A DNA stretch of 64,000 nt from Shewanella sediminis HAW-EB3. Its GTDB lineage: Bacteria; Pseudomonadota; Gammaproteobacteria; Enterobacterales; Shewanellaceae. The position numbers and the translations under genes were made by a program. The stretch spans positions 3,038,001-3,102,000 of the forward strand of contig NC_009831.1 of NCBI RefSeq assembly GCF_000018025.1, written 5' to 3'. The notes beneath the pieces were generated by a model. The model was not told the origin of the DNA. It saw only the letters and a list, made by a program, of their open reading frames with translations, and made no database searches. The stretch's first letter is position 1. Every line of letters starts with the position of its first letter. Below are positions 36,714 to 46,486 of the stretch, piece by piece.

Positions 36714-38192
36714 TTAGTCATGTTTGATATAAAATGATTTTGGTCGAGTCAAATAGTCAAAGCCAAGTTGAGACAAACTGCACCCTCGTCCCGACTGTTT
36801 TACGCCCGTCCAGGCCAGAGCCGGGTCAAGGTAATCACATCGATTGAGGAAGAAGGTGCCGGTTTCAATTAGCTCGCCTAAAGCGATCCCGGTTTCAATA
36901 TCTTTCGTAAATATACTGGCAGTTAAGCCAAATGGGCTGTCATTCATCAGCTCGAGCGCTTCTTGATCGTCACTGACTTTCATGATCCCCATCACGGGGC
37001 CGAATGACTCCTCTGTCATCACCCTCATCTGATGGTTAACCTGAGTTAATATCTGTGGCGCAAGATAGGCCGTCCCCTCCTTACTCATCTCAAACAGAGA
37101 TTCATCGATATGTGGAACCGCCCCCTGTTCAATGGCCTCCTTCACTTGGGCGCGAACAAAGTCGGCCGCGGATGTCCGAACCATGGGCCCCAGAGTCGCG
37201 TCAGGATCATCTGCCCGGCCTAATTTATATTGCAGTGTTAACGCCACTGACTGAGCGACAAACTCATCATAGACACTTCGATGAACATAGACTCGCTCAA
37301 TGCCGCAGCAAGACTGGCCCGAATTGAAAAAAGCCCCGTCTATAATGGTCTCTGCGGCTTTTTCGATATCGGCGTCTTGGCGCACATAGGCGGGATCTTT
37401 TCCCCCCAGTTCCAGACCCACCCCAATGAATCGCCCCAGAGCAGCCTTCTCGACCCTAATGCCCCCTTCCACCGAGCCGGTAAATGCCACGTAGTTGATA
37501 TCTTTGCAGCCAATCAGTTCGGTGGTGCTCTCGTGACTCAGGTGCAAAAATTGAAATACGCCTTCGGGTAACCCAGCTTCATCAAAAGCTTGGTAGAAGC
37601 GCTCGGCGCAGAGAGGCGTTTGAGCCGAATGCTTTAAGATGACGCAATTACCCGCTAATAATGCCGGAATAATGGCGTTGACGGCGGTCAGGAAAGGATA
37701 GTTCCAGGGGGCAATAACCAACACCACGCCCAGTGGTTCTCGTTTGATGTATCGGGTCAATCCGGGCTTTTCCAATAGGGTCAGGGTAGTAAGCGCTTCA
37801 TCACTCACGCTGATCATGTATTCGCTGCGTTCGGCAACCCCATGTAACTCTCCGCCGGTATAACGTATGGGTCGTCCCATCATCCAGCTAAGCTCGAGGC
37901 CAATCTCCTCTTTATGGCTCAACAAAATATCGATCGCCCTTTGGCATATCACTTTACGGGTATCGAGCGCCGTTGCCTGCCAGCTCAACTTTGCCTGCAC
38001 CGCCCTGTCGACACAGGTATTAACCCGCTCCTTACCGGCAAGTTGGCGACTCACATAAACACAGCCATCGATTGGAGAAACGGTCTGCTGCTCATTGGCG
38101 GCAGCTTTGTCACCTTTACACTCTTGTTGAGACTTCCCTTGTGACTGTACTTGAGACTTTGCTTTTAAATTGGCTTGCTGAGATTTTACCAT
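36714..38192 (-). CDS. NAD(P)+-dependent aldehyde dehydrogenase
   Basis: The 492-residue ALDH has WNYPFL, the LELGGKDP active-site Glu motif and the catalytic Cys in FNSGQSCCGIERVYVH, with a polar Gln/Lys-rich tail at the N-terminus (first ~35 residues). The N-terminal extension is not typical and a later start may be correct. It oxidises an aldehyde to an acid, the expected step after amine oxidation of a gamma-glutamylated or free amine. Confidence 0.88.
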   Translation of the reverse strand: MVKSQQANLKAKSQVQSQGKSQQECKGDKAAANEQQTVSPIDGCVYVSRQLAGKERVNTCVDRAVQAKLSWQATALDTRKVICQRAIDILLSHKEEIGLELSWMMGRPIRYTGGELHGVAERSEYMISVSDEALTTLTLLEKPGLTRYIKREPLGVVLVIAPWNYPFLTAVNAIIPALLAGNCVILKHSAQTPLCAERFYQAFDEAGLPEGVFQFLHLSHESTTELIGCKDINYVAFTGSVEGGIRVEKAALGRFIGVGLELGGKDPAYVRQDADIEKAAETIIDGAFFNSGQSCCGIERVYVHRSVYDEFVAQSVALTLQYKLGRADDPDATLGPMVRTSAADFVRAQVKEAIEQGAVPHIDESLFEMSKEGTAYLAPQILTQVNHQMRVMTEESFGPVMGIMKVSDDQEALELMNDSPFGLTASIFTKDIETGIALGELIETGTFFLNRCDYLDPALAWTGVKQSGRGCSLSQLGFDYLTRPKSFYIKHD

Positions 38193-38245
38193 CGCCGGGT
38201 TACCTCTGAATGTCGTTGATTTTTATCGATGAACGCCAACCGAAA

Positions 38246-39613
38246 CTAGATAATTTCAAAGTAACGTTCCATCTCCCAATCACTCACATGCTTTCTAAAC
38301 TCACGCTCTTCCCACTCACGACTGATGGCGTAATGCTCGACAAACGACTTGCCGAACAAGCGCTCTGCGGCGCTCGATTGTTTAAATCTCTGAGTGGCGT
38401 CCCATAAGGTGGAAGGTAGGGCTATCGATGCATCATGGCTTTGCTCATAAGCGTTCCCCTTAACCTGTTCACCGGGCTCTAACTTATGTTCAATGCCATA
38501 CAAACCGCTAGCTAAAGCGGCAGCCAGGGCCAGATAGGGATTGGCGTCTGCGGCGCCTAAACGATATTCCACACGTTGAGAACTGGCGGAACCCGGGATA
38601 ACACGCAGAGCAGTGGTGCGATTCTCAACCCCCCAGGTCGCATCGGTTGGCGCCCAAAACCCCGGGACCATACGCGAATAACTATTGATGGTAGGCGCTA
38701 TCATGCAGAGAAACTCAGGCATTAAATGTTGTTGACCCGCCAGAAAGTGCCGTTGAAGTTGACTCATGTTGTGAGCCTGACTGGGATCGTAAAACGCCGA
38801 AGAGCCATCTGTATTTTGTAGCGACAGGTGAATATGACCGCTCTGCCCCGGATAATCACCAGACCACTTGGCCATAAATGTGGCCATCAGCCCTCGCTTT
38901 TGTGCCAGCACTTTCATAAAGGTTTTAAACAGTGCCCCTTTATCGGCGGCGGCCTCTACGTTATCGACAGCGATGGCCGCCTCAATCACTCCCGGACCCG
39001 TTTCTGAATGGATCCCTTCGATGGGAAAGTCCATGGTTTCCGCCATCGACAATATCTCTTGATAGAGGTCTGAATGAACCGAGTTGCGGATCATGGAGTA
39101 ACCGAACCAGTCCGGGGTGACGGTTTCTAAATTGCGAAAGTTTTTTTCACGAATGGAGTGCGGGGTTTCATTAAAAAGGAAGAACTCATACTCCAGCGCC
39201 GCCATAGCCGAAAACCCCATCTTCCCGGCTTTCTCTATGACTCTGCGTAATATCCCCCTCGGGCACAGTGGCTCGGCTTCCTTAGCAAATTCGGCGATAA
39301 AGAGTAGCATCCCCTCTTCACCCACGACATCCCGGCAGGTGTGGGGCAATATTCGCACCGGCGCATCGGGGTAGCCTGTATGCCAGCCGGTATATTTAGC
39401 GTTATCATAGAGCTGGTCTTTCATGTCCCAGCCAAGCACCACATCACAAAAGGCAAAACCCCGCTCCAACGAAGAGATAAACTTCGCTTTGGACATATAT
39501 TTGCCGCGCATAACACCATCAATATCGAACAGGCCAACTTTAATATGGGTTAATTTACGCTCTTCAACAATGGCCATCGCATCACTAATACTCTTGACCT
39601 GTCTCGCTTCCAT
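38246..39613 (-). CDS. Glutamine synthetase-like gamma-glutamyl ligase (GlnA/PuuA family)
   Basis: This 455-residue ATP-dependent ligase has the GS signatures GHIHLSLQN, VPGFWAPTDATWGVENRTTALRVI (landmark) and EYRLGAADANPYLALAAALASG. The lack of the class-specific adenylylation tyrosine region and the neighbouring dehydrogenases point to glutamylation of an amine (putrescine, ethanolamine or similar) rather than ammonia assimilation. It is first in the operon with aldehyde dehydrogenase, Fe-alcohol dehydrogenase and amidotransferase. Confidence 0.82.
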   Translation of the reverse strand: MEARQVKSISDAMAIVEERKLTHIKVGLFDIDGVMRGKYMSKAKFISSLERGFAFCDVVLGWDMKDQLYDNAKYTGWHTGYPDAPVRILPHTCRDVVGEEGMLLFIAEFAKEAEPLCPRGILRRVIEKAGKMGFSAMAALEYEFFLFNETPHSIREKNFRNLETVTPDWFGYSMIRNSVHSDLYQEILSMAETMDFPIEGIHSETGPGVIEAAIAVDNVEAAADKGALFKTFMKVLAQKRGLMATFMAKWSGDYPGQSGHIHLSLQNTDGSSAFYDPSQAHNMSQLQRHFLAGQQHLMPEFLCMIAPTINSYSRMVPGFWAPTDATWGVENRTTALRVIPGSASSQRVEYRLGAADANPYLALAAALASGLYGIEHKLEPGEQVKGNAYEQSHDASIALPSTLWDATQRFKQSSAAERLFGKSFVEHYAISREWEEREFRKHVSDWEMERYFEII

Positions 39614-40224
39614 AATTGAGCTTCCTTATCTGTCATACCTGAGTTCAAGTTTCGATGTCGCTATATGATGAGTTTTTGGGGTGGAAGATGCATAGATTAA
39701 GAATAGCCCGTTTATCAAAGAGCTGTAGGTCATTTATCAGAGTTTAAAGCTTGACCTGATTAACCCTGTGTATCCATACACCTCATTAAAGATAGCCCTC
39801 TTATCCCCGCCCGCCACTGCTAAACACGCTATCTCTTAGCACTAACAAGCACAATGCCACCGACAACAAGGCAGAGAGATAAACTGGACATCAGATAAAA
39901 ATGGGATTATTGACTAGTGCATTTATTGAGCACCACTCCAATGTAAATTGCTATTAATTTAAGGAGATAACGATCAAGGTGGCGACGTAATAGCGGCAAG
40001 CCTGATGTTATGGGCCGCAGGCGTGAAAGCCCCAGACTTCATCAAAGCCATCGACCTTTTTGAATTAAGCAAAGCGCATAAGGCGGCAGAATGTGTAGAG
40101 AAAACCTTATCCATGAACTTAATGGCGAACCTAGTGAGGCTTATACCTATATAGATCACAGATGAAAAACCATGAGTAAGAAACTGACAGGTTCCAGCCT
40201 CAGGCCTGTCTCTTTACCTATTTG
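39614..40224. other. Intergenic region with a possible remnant small ORF
   Basis: This is 611 bp with no convincing full gene. An open frame from ATG 40005 to the stop at 40154 encodes 49 residues (MLWAAGVKAPDFIKAIDLFE...); the frame opens at 39963 next to an AAGGAGATAA sequence but without a start codon at the right distance. It may be the end of a decayed gene. Otherwise it holds the amine-operon promoter. Confidence 0.35.
40005..40154 (+). pseudogene. Possible decayed small ORF (49 aa)
   Basis: An open frame extends upstream to 39963 and reads GDNDQGGDVIAAS before the first Met. The protein-like composition but absent start codon near the strong AAGGAGA suggest a truncated gene. No family is recognised. 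Confidence 0.25.
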
Positions 40225-40437
40225 CTAAGAGCGGCTTCTCCGGAGTTTGACTAAGCGAATGATAAGCAAAACAAGGCCTAATGAGATAAACATCCATGAA
40301 ATTGGCAGCAGGCCAAATGGCTCAATCAGAAAGCCGTTCTCATCGACCCTTGAGCCAATCAAATAAAAGGTAAACTGGCAGACTAAACCGAGAGAGAAGA
40401 ACAGAAGTGGCCATCTTAGTCTTATTAATTTATTCAT
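40225..40437 (-). CDS. DUF3955-like small membrane protein
   Basis: The 70-residue protein has two membrane helices flanking a polar turn IGSRVDENGFLIEPFGLLPIS, the typical DUF3955 pattern (a V-D-x-x-G-x-L-x-E-P-F block between helices). Its ATG overlaps the stop of the nucleotidyltransferase gene as TAATG, implying coupling. Function is unknown. Confidence 0.65.
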   Translation of the reverse strand: MNKLIRLRWPLLFFSLGLVCQFTFYLIGSRVDENGFLIEPFGLLPISWMFISLGLVLLIIRLVKLRRSRS

Positions 40438-40910
40438 TATCCGATAGCCTCCTCCAGCCTGCAGACATCATCCAGATCAACATCCCGGGCCAATTGCGCT
40501 TTATAGCTTAGCAAGTGGTCGAGTCTCATTACTTCGACTTCACGACCGAACAATGTTTTGGTGACAGTAGAATCAAAGTCTATATTCTGCTCAATCCACA
40601 TTGAGTCTTTCTCACAAAAGAATCGGCAGTTATGGTCGGTGGTGATTTCAACTTTTACACTATCTACAACAAATTGCGTTCCCTCAATATCCCAAAATTC
40701 ATCTTTATATCTGGAAGGGCCAAAGGTCTTAGCACCTTTGCCATAGTCAGCAACGGCCGCTAATGCCAACTGAGGAATGTAGAGATCAACATCATAAAGC
40801 TCTCTTTCTGAACCGTATGCATATGCCGCGAGTCCGCCCATGATCATATAGGGAACAGACTCCTGCTCAAGAAAATCGATAATCCAATGAAAGGCGTTTT
40901 CGTAGCTCAT
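40437..40910 (-). CDS. Nucleotidyltransferase-fold protein (MNT-like)
   Basis: The 157-residue protein has the pol-beta-type signature GGLAAYAYGSERELYDVDLYI (landmark: GG then DVD), with Asp residues able to bind metal. Similar short proteins act in toxin-antitoxin pairs or in antibiotic modification, but none can be assigned. It is coupled to a DUF3955-like membrane protein, so the pair may be a two-gene unit. Confidence 0.6.
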   Translation of the reverse strand: MSYENAFHWIIDFLEQESVPYMIMGGLAAYAYGSERELYDVDLYIPQLALAAVADYGKGAKTFGPSRYKDEFWDIEGTQFVVDSVKVEITTDHNCRFFCEKDSMWIEQNIDFDSTVTKTLFGREVEVMRLDHLLSYKAQLARDVDLDDVCRLEEAIG

Positions 40911-40950
40911 TTTTTCTTATATCCAATATTATTTAATTGCACAGATAGTG

Positions 40951-41832
40951 CTAACGAACACCTCGTACAGGAAGCACTTCAGGCAGTTCACTATCGAGCA
41001 TATTCAGCACGGCCTCGAAGCCATATTTAGGCTGCCAGACAAGCTCAGTTTGGGCAAGGGTCGAATCGTACACCCTGTCGAGTGATTTGGGCAGGTGCCA
41101 CCCACGACCTACAAACTCCTGAGCAAGAGTTGGAGCAAACTCTCTTATCATACTCGGCGCATCGAGATAGAGGCGTTCACAAGATGATGGATTAAATGGT
41201 GTCTGGCCGGAAATAATATAGCGCCTGAAACCAGGCAGGCGCTTATCTATCGCGCAAGCGTGGGCACTGGCAACATCACGAAAGTCGATGCCACGACTTA
41301 ACCGGTAAACGGCCATCAGGTCAGCAGGTTCGGGGAAACATCTGGACATCTGCAGCACAGTCACCGGTAGGTTAAACAGATTCGAGATATTCTCCAGTAG
41401 CTGCTCCGCCGCTATCTTAGATCTGTGGTAGACCGTTTTGGGCTGAGGTTTTACCTGTTCATTGACCCATCCGGCAGTGCCGGTTGGCGTTGAAGCATGT
41501 CCATAGAGCGCGGTGGTGCTGGTAAAGATGAAATGCTTGATCCCGTGTTTCAGCCCCTCTAACGCCAGCAACTCAGTCGCGTTAACGTTGATAGATTCAA
41601 ATTCGCTATCCTGCACCAATCCGACATGGGGGGCATGTAGCGCAGCCACATGGACAATGACATCGACCCCATCTAACGCTTTCGTTAATAGGTCCATATC
41701 ACGGATATCGCCTACATAATCGACCGTTGAACACGGCGCAGTGTCGATGCCGACCACATGGTGTTGCTGCATCAGCTTGATATAGATGGCGCGTCCGACT
41801 CTGCCAGCGCTTCCTGTCACTAAAACCTTCAA
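40951..41832 (-). CDS. NAD-dependent epimerase/dehydratase (extended SDR)
   Basis: The 293-residue protein has the Rossmann motif VTGSAGRVGRAIY and the catalytic YxxxK as YHRSK, with the family Ser/Thr in FTSTTALYG. These enzymes act on nucleotide sugars or related substrates; the substrate is not inferable. It lies 19 bp before the yoaA stop side, co-directional with yoaA. Confidence 0.82.
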   Translation of the reverse strand: MKVLVTGSAGRVGRAIYIKLMQQHHVVGIDTAPCSTVDYVGDIRDMDLLTKALDGVDVIVHVAALHAPHVGLVQDSEFESINVNATELLALEGLKHGIKHFIFTSTTALYGHASTPTGTAGWVNEQVKPQPKTVYHRSKIAAEQLLENISNLFNLPVTVLQMSRCFPEPADLMAVYRLSRGIDFRDVASAHACAIDKRLPGFRRYIISGQTPFNPSSCERLYLDAPSMIREFAPTLAQEFVGRGWHLPKSLDRVYDSTLAQTELVWQPKYGFEAVLNMLDSELPEVLPVRGVR

Positions 41833-41851
41833 GGTCGATTTCCTTATGTAC

Positions 41852-43789
41852 CTATTTTATCTGTTTCAAGAAATTCACCACCTTGCCCATGTCCCGGGTT
41901 CTTGCCATGGGCGGCAGTGAGTTCAGGAAGGCCTGACCGTATGGACGGTTAACGATGCGGTTATCACAGAGTATCAATACACCTTTGTCTTTCTCGTCAC
42001 GTATCAATCGACCTACCCCTTGATTGAGTGAGATCACCGCCTGGGGCAATGAGATCGTCGAGAAAGGATCTTTTCCCTCGCGGGAGATACTGTCGGCTCT
42101 GGCCTTATACAGCGTATCATCGGGTGACACAAAAGGCAGTTTATCGATGATCACGCAGCTCAGGAGTTTACCCCGCACATCGACCCCTTCCCAGAATGCA
42201 CCGGTTCCGAGTAACACGCCATTACCCAGTTGACGAAACTTTTTTAGCAGACTCTGTTTGCTACCCTGTCCCTGCACTAACAAGGGATAGGCAACCCTGC
42301 TTTGAAGCACCCTTGCGCAGGCATTCATCATACGATGACTGGTAAACAGGATGAAGGTACGTCCCTGAGCGGCATTGATAGCCTGAGTTGCAATATCGAC
42401 TAACTCTCTGACCGCAGCCTCCTGATTGCTCACCTTCGACAGATGCCTTGGCACACATAAAAGCGCATTATTTGGGTAATCGAAGGGACTGTCTAAGATC
42501 AACTGCCTGGCCTTGGCGATCCCGAGTCCCTTGGTAAACAGGGTCAGATCTCGGTTTATCTGCAAGGTTGCAGAGGTAAACACCCAGCTGGTTTGGGCAT
42601 CAAACAGCTTCTCGCACTCACGAGCGACATTGATTGGCGCGATACGTAACGTAAGATAACGGTGACCATACTCGACACTATAGGCAGCTTGATTATTTTC
42701 ACATTGAAAAAACAGGGCTAACTTATTGGTAAATCCGTTGAGTTTCTCCAGGCCATCATCCAGATCTTCACTCCGTCCCACGTGAGATTGCAACAGGGCC
42801 TCGAGTGACTGAAGTTCTTTTAATAGTCCCCATGAACAGGCAGCCAGATCCTTGTCACCCATCAATTGACGCCAATCAGAACCATCGCGGTCGAACATCT
42901 GTTGATGCCAATCATTTAACTGACTGATGCAACGAGACGTTAAGGCTTCAATCTGCGGCGAGTCTCTCAGCTCCTTGCGATATATTTCGATAATGGAGTT
43001 AAGCAGTTCGGTCAGGCCACGTGTAGAAGTTTGCTGACCGAAATAGGTCACTGCAATATCACTGAGCAAGTGCGCCTCATCGAATACCACCACATCGGAG
43101 TCGGGTAGCAGCTCGGCAAACCCCGTCTCTTTGAGCACCCTGTCGGCAAAGAACAGATGATGGTTGACCACGATAACCTTGGCATCCATGGCGCGACTTC
43201 TCGCTTTGCGGGTAAAGCACACCTCATAGTGATCGCACCTTTTCCCGGTACACTTTTCGCGGCTGCTGGCAATAAGCGGTAACACATCGGCATTTTCAGA
43301 GACCGAGGTTAACCCGCCAAGATCGCCATCGCTGGTCTGCCCCGCCCACTGATTGATGCGCAACAGGTCGTCTAACACCTTAGGATCTAATGAATCACAA
43401 CCATTAAGCTGCTTCTCCATCAGATCCTGACACAGGTAGTTATTCCGTCCTTTTAACAGTGCGACCTTAGGGGAAATGTCCAACATGGAGAGTAAACTGG
43501 GCAGGTCTTTATAAAACAGCTGCTCTTGCAGGTTTTTACTGCCGGTACTGATAATCACCTGCTTGCCACTGAGCAACGCAGGAATAAGATACGCAAAGGT
43601 TTTACCGACACCGGTGCCCGCTTCAACAACCAGGTCGCTCTTGTTATTGATAGCATCACAAACGGCCTCAGCCATCTGAACCTGCACATCACGTGCGCTA
43701 TAGCCTTGAATATGGCGGGCAAGCATGCCATCGCTTCCGAACGCCAGTGCGATCTCTTTTGTCAGTCTGCTTGTCGTTGTGCTGGTCAA
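41852..43789 (-). CDS. yoaA: ATP-dependent helicase YoaA (DinG/XPD family)
   Basis: The 645-residue helicase has Walker A EAGTGVGKTFAYL, DEAH (VVFDEAHLLSD), the four Fe-S cysteines (YLC at the start, then KCTGKRCDHYEVC) and motif VI GVGRLIRDE. XPD-like enzymes unwind DNA 5'-3' in repair; E. coli YoaA works with the replication clamp-loader chi subunit. The start is TTG 43789 with GAGAAGAGAG upstream; ATG 43726 is an alternative but would cut the conserved N-terminus. Confidence 0.9.
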   Translation of the reverse strand: MTSTTTSRLTKEIALAFGSDGMLARHIQGYSARDVQVQMAEAVCDAINNKSDLVVEAGTGVGKTFAYLIPALLSGKQVIISTGSKNLQEQLFYKDLPSLLSMLDISPKVALLKGRNNYLCQDLMEKQLNGCDSLDPKVLDDLLRINQWAGQTSDGDLGGLTSVSENADVLPLIASSREKCTGKRCDHYEVCFTRKARSRAMDAKVIVVNHHLFFADRVLKETGFAELLPDSDVVVFDEAHLLSDIAVTYFGQQTSTRGLTELLNSIIEIYRKELRDSPQIEALTSRCISQLNDWHQQMFDRDGSDWRQLMGDKDLAACSWGLLKELQSLEALLQSHVGRSEDLDDGLEKLNGFTNKLALFFQCENNQAAYSVEYGHRYLTLRIAPINVARECEKLFDAQTSWVFTSATLQINRDLTLFTKGLGIAKARQLILDSPFDYPNNALLCVPRHLSKVSNQEAAVRELVDIATQAINAAQGRTFILFTSHRMMNACARVLQSRVAYPLLVQGQGSKQSLLKKFRQLGNGVLLGTGAFWEGVDVRGKLLSCVIIDKLPFVSPDDTLYKARADSISREGKDPFSTISLPQAVISLNQGVGRLIRDEKDKGVLILCDNRIVNRPYGQAFLNSLPPMARTRDMGKVVNFLKQIK

Positions 43790-44035
43790 GACGCTCTCTT
43801 CTCAGACGGGAAAATTGAAAATCATCAGCTGGGCATTATCCTTGATTATCATCCTGCTTCAAGTCTCGTTTTCAGATTTATATACAAAGACAAGGTGTGC
43901 CTGGGAAAGTGAAGTAAAACTCCTCAGATCATGGCAGTCTTTCCTGCCTGTCTACCCGGACAAGCCAAGTGGACTGGCAGAGGTAATCGAATTGAGCCCA
44001 TAGTAATGGGCCCAAACAATAATATGAGGCTTTAG

Positions 44036-44683
44036 CTATGCAGTCTTCAACTCACGCAGATAGCGATAGATGGTGTGTATTGAGATATCTAAGCCCTTGG
44101 CCGCTATCTGAGCACTGTCTTTAAGATCGAAAATGCCCAACTCATTGAGCCGGATAACTATCTCTCGGTTTTTCTTCGATGGTGAGAGGGTATCGTCAGC
44201 CATCACCTGAGTGCGCACGCCCTCGATTGAACTCTGCATCATCTCATCATTGCTTCTGGCGAAGGTTTCAGGAGTAAAGCCAGAATCGACTTGGGGTGCA
44301 AGGCCCGGTAGCAAAGTACGCATAACAGACTGAAACGGCGCGTCGAGATTTGAGTTGATACACAATAAACCGATAGCATCTTGCTCTGAATTACGGATCA
44401 CTATGGTGATAGACCTTAATGTTTTACCATCCGGACTCTGGGTCATATAGGAGTCCGAGACATCTTGCCCTTCATTTAGCTTCATCAACGCAAGGTTAGT
44501 AATAGGCGCTCCTACAGAGCGCCCCGTAATATGACCATTGGCTATCTTAGTGATAGATGGGTTGCTTGCATCCAGACTATGTAGCAAGACCTCGGTATGC
44601 TCACCATACATGGCGGCAATGCCATCGATAATGTTTTCACAAGCTTTCAATATGGCATGATCGTTTATCGTTAATTGTCGCAC
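44036..44683 (-). CDS. YheO-type transcriptional regulator (PAS + HTH)
   Basis: The 215-residue protein has an N-terminal YheO-like PAS domain (EHTEVLLHSLDASNPSITKIANGHITGR, landmark) and a C-terminal HTH_22 (SAQIAAKGLDISIHTIYRYLREL). The family includes DauR, which senses amino acids. Start GTG 44683 with GGGAG 7 bp upstream. It follows a terminator after the desulfidase gene and may regulate the divergent ridA/azlC promoters. Confidence 0.82.
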   Translation of the reverse strand: MRQLTINDHAILKACENIIDGIAAMYGEHTEVLLHSLDASNPSITKIANGHITGRSVGAPITNLALMKLNEGQDVSDSYMTQSPDGKTLRSITIVIRNSEQDAIGLLCINSNLDAPFQSVMRTLLPGLAPQVDSGFTPETFARSNDEMMQSSIEGVRTQVMADDTLSPSKKNREIVIRLNELGIFDLKDSAQIAAKGLDISIHTIYRYLRELKTA

Positions 44684-44698
44684 TCACGGTCTCCCTTC

Positions 44699-44730
44699 AA
44701 AAAACGCCGCTCAGTAATATCGCGGCGTTT
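44699..44730 (-). terminator. Terminator between the desulfidase and regulator genes
   Basis: AACGCCGC/GCGGCGTT stem across about 11 nt, followed on the minus strand by TTTTTT. It partly separates the upstream operon from the regulator gene. Confidence 0.8.
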
Positions 44731-44740
44731 CAATCGATAC

Positions 44741-46015
44741 TCAAGCCGACATTATATCAATGATTGTGGTGTCTGTGTTACCCATACCTAAGGTAACCAG
44801 CTGACCAATATTGCGAATTGTGTGCTCCACATCATCGGCTACAATTCCCTGAGCTTGAGCAGCGGTGCTCTGGATAGCCAACATAAATGCATTAACCGCG
44901 CTTCCTGTTGAGGTCTTCACCTTCATTGCACAAGTTGACTTAGCCCCGTCACACACCATGCCAGAGCAATCACTCATGACATTTTGAATTGCAAAGCATG
45001 ACTGCTGATAACTGCCACCAGCCAGGTATACCATGGCCATTGCCGCCGCAGCACTTGTCACCGTATTACCGCAAAATGCCGACAAAGGTGGGTAATGAGA
45101 CTTAATATAGATAGCGCCAAGATGGCTCATGATCAGTGCCCTTGCGAGCAGCTCATCATTAGCTTGATAATGTGTTGCCGTCATGACTACGGGCAATGTA
45201 GCCGCGATCCCTTGATTACCACTGCCATAATTACTCATGGCTGGAAGGCTTGCTCCTCCCATTCTGGCATCGGATGCTGCCGCAGTATGCATAAGAATAT
45301 TATTGGCAAAATCCGAAGACATAAAACCATCCTTAATGCTTTTATCTATGGTTCTTCCCACTTGTAAGCCATACTCATTGGCTAGCCCTTCGGCAGATAA
45401 CTTAGTATTAAGCTCTGATGCATCGAGGATAAATCTAATATCTTCAAAGCTAACTTGGGTGGCATAGTCATAAATTCCTGCAATGCTGATATCGACACCA
45501 TCACAAATTCCCGCCGTCGATGTAGTAGCGCTAACCTCTTTGGCAAACACTATCTCACCATTGAGCGTTTTTTCGACCACTTGCGTATGGCCGCCAGAGA
45601 TCTCAACAGTAACGACATCATCGCCACTGTGAGCCTTAACATAACAGTAAATAAATTCATCTGTTTGAGTCCGGCTCACCGAGACATTGCCAGCATCTAT
45701 CATAGCCTGCGCCCGCTCTACCTGATCCGCCTCTATCGTTGCCAGTACTTCCAGCCCCGCTTCGGCATTGCCACCAATAGCACCAACAGCTGCGGCAATG
45801 GCGAGTCCTATTTTCCCTGTGCCCGGAACAAAAACGCCCATGGAATTTTTGTACAGGTTATCGGAAACATGAACAGAGACGCTCTCTGGCTCTGATGTCA
45901 ACATAGACGCCGCGATCGCCGAAGCGTAGGCCGCACAAATAGGCTCGGTACAACCTAATGCAGGCTTGACGACGGCATTAAGAATTGCCTGGTATTGCTG
46001 CCATTGATGTTTCAT
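44741..46015 (-). CDS. cyuA: L-cysteine desulfidase family protein (CyuA/YhaM, UPF0597)
   Basis: The 424-residue enzyme starts [16 protein letters not shown], the family N-terminus. It carries conserved cysteines [18 protein letters not shown] near the C-terminus, which bind a [4Fe-4S] cluster in this family. It cleaves L-cysteine to pyruvate, ammonia and sulfide, passing through 2-aminoacrylate. It sits immediately downstream of ridA, whose product hydrolyses 2-aminoacrylate. This pairing supports the assignment. A serine dehydratase-like role is less likely. Confidence 0.85.
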   Translation of the reverse strand: MKHQWQQYQAILNAVVKPALGCTEPICAAYASAIAASMLTSEPESVSVHVSDNLYKNSMGVFVPGTGKIGLAIAAAVGAIGGNAEAGLEVLATIEADQVERAQAMIDAGNVSVSRTQTDEFIYCYVKAHSGDDVVTVEISGGHTQVVEKTLNGEIVFAKEVSATTSTAGICDGVDISIAGIYDYATQVSFEDIRFILDASELNTKLSAEGLANEYGLQVGRTIDKSIKDGFMSSDFANNILMHTAAASDARMGGASLPAMSNYGSGNQGIAATLPVVMTATHYQANDELLARALIMSHLGAIYIKSHYPPLSAFCGNTVTSAAAAMAMVYLAGGSYQQSCFAIQNVMSDCSGMVCDGAKSTCAMKVKTSTGSAVNAFMLAIQSTAAQAQGIVADDVEHTIRNIGQLVTLGMGNTDTTIIDIMSA

Positions 46016-46064
46016 AGGACTCTCTCTACTTCTTAATTAATTTAAACGTCTTATATATTGACCA

Positions 46065-46445
46065 TTATTTACTAAATGCAATGGCTTCAATTTCAACTTT
46101 GACACCAAGAGGCAAGTCTTTAACCGCAAAACAACTGCGTGCCGGACAATCGTGTGCGAAAAACTCCTGGTACACCTGATTGAACGCGGCGAAGTCTTGA
46201 ATATCTGAAAGATAACAGGTGGTCTTTAATACCGTATCCAACTCCCCTCCTCCGGCCTCGAGCACAGATTTCAGATTTTCCAGAGATTGGCGAGATTGCG
46301 CCGAAATGCCACCTTCGACAACACCGCCTTCTTCCTTACTTACAGGTAACTGACCAGAAGTGAAAATTAAGTTCCCGTAGGCATTGCCATGTGAATAAGG
46401 GCCGATGGCTTCGGGGGCTTTATCTGATGTGATGATCTTCTTCAT
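46065..46445 (-). CDS. ridA: RidA-family enamine/imine deaminase
   Basis: The 126-residue protein has the RidA pattern: IGPYSHGNAYGNLIFTSGQLPV, then the conserved RSCFAVKDLPLGVKVEIEAIA (Arg and Glu active-site residues). It removes 2-aminoacrylate and other reactive enamines. It is first in the ridA-cyuA operon, which makes functional sense because CyuA releases aminoacrylate. Confidence 0.92.
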   Translation of the reverse strand: MKKIITSDKAPEAIGPYSHGNAYGNLIFTSGQLPVSKEEGGVVEGGISAQSRQSLENLKSVLEAGGGELDTVLKTTCYLSDIQDFAAFNQVYQEFFAHDCPARSCFAVKDLPLGVKVEIEAIAFSK

Positions 46446-46486
46446 GTTTAATCCTAGTCATTGAACTTGTCTCAAGCTTAATACCT

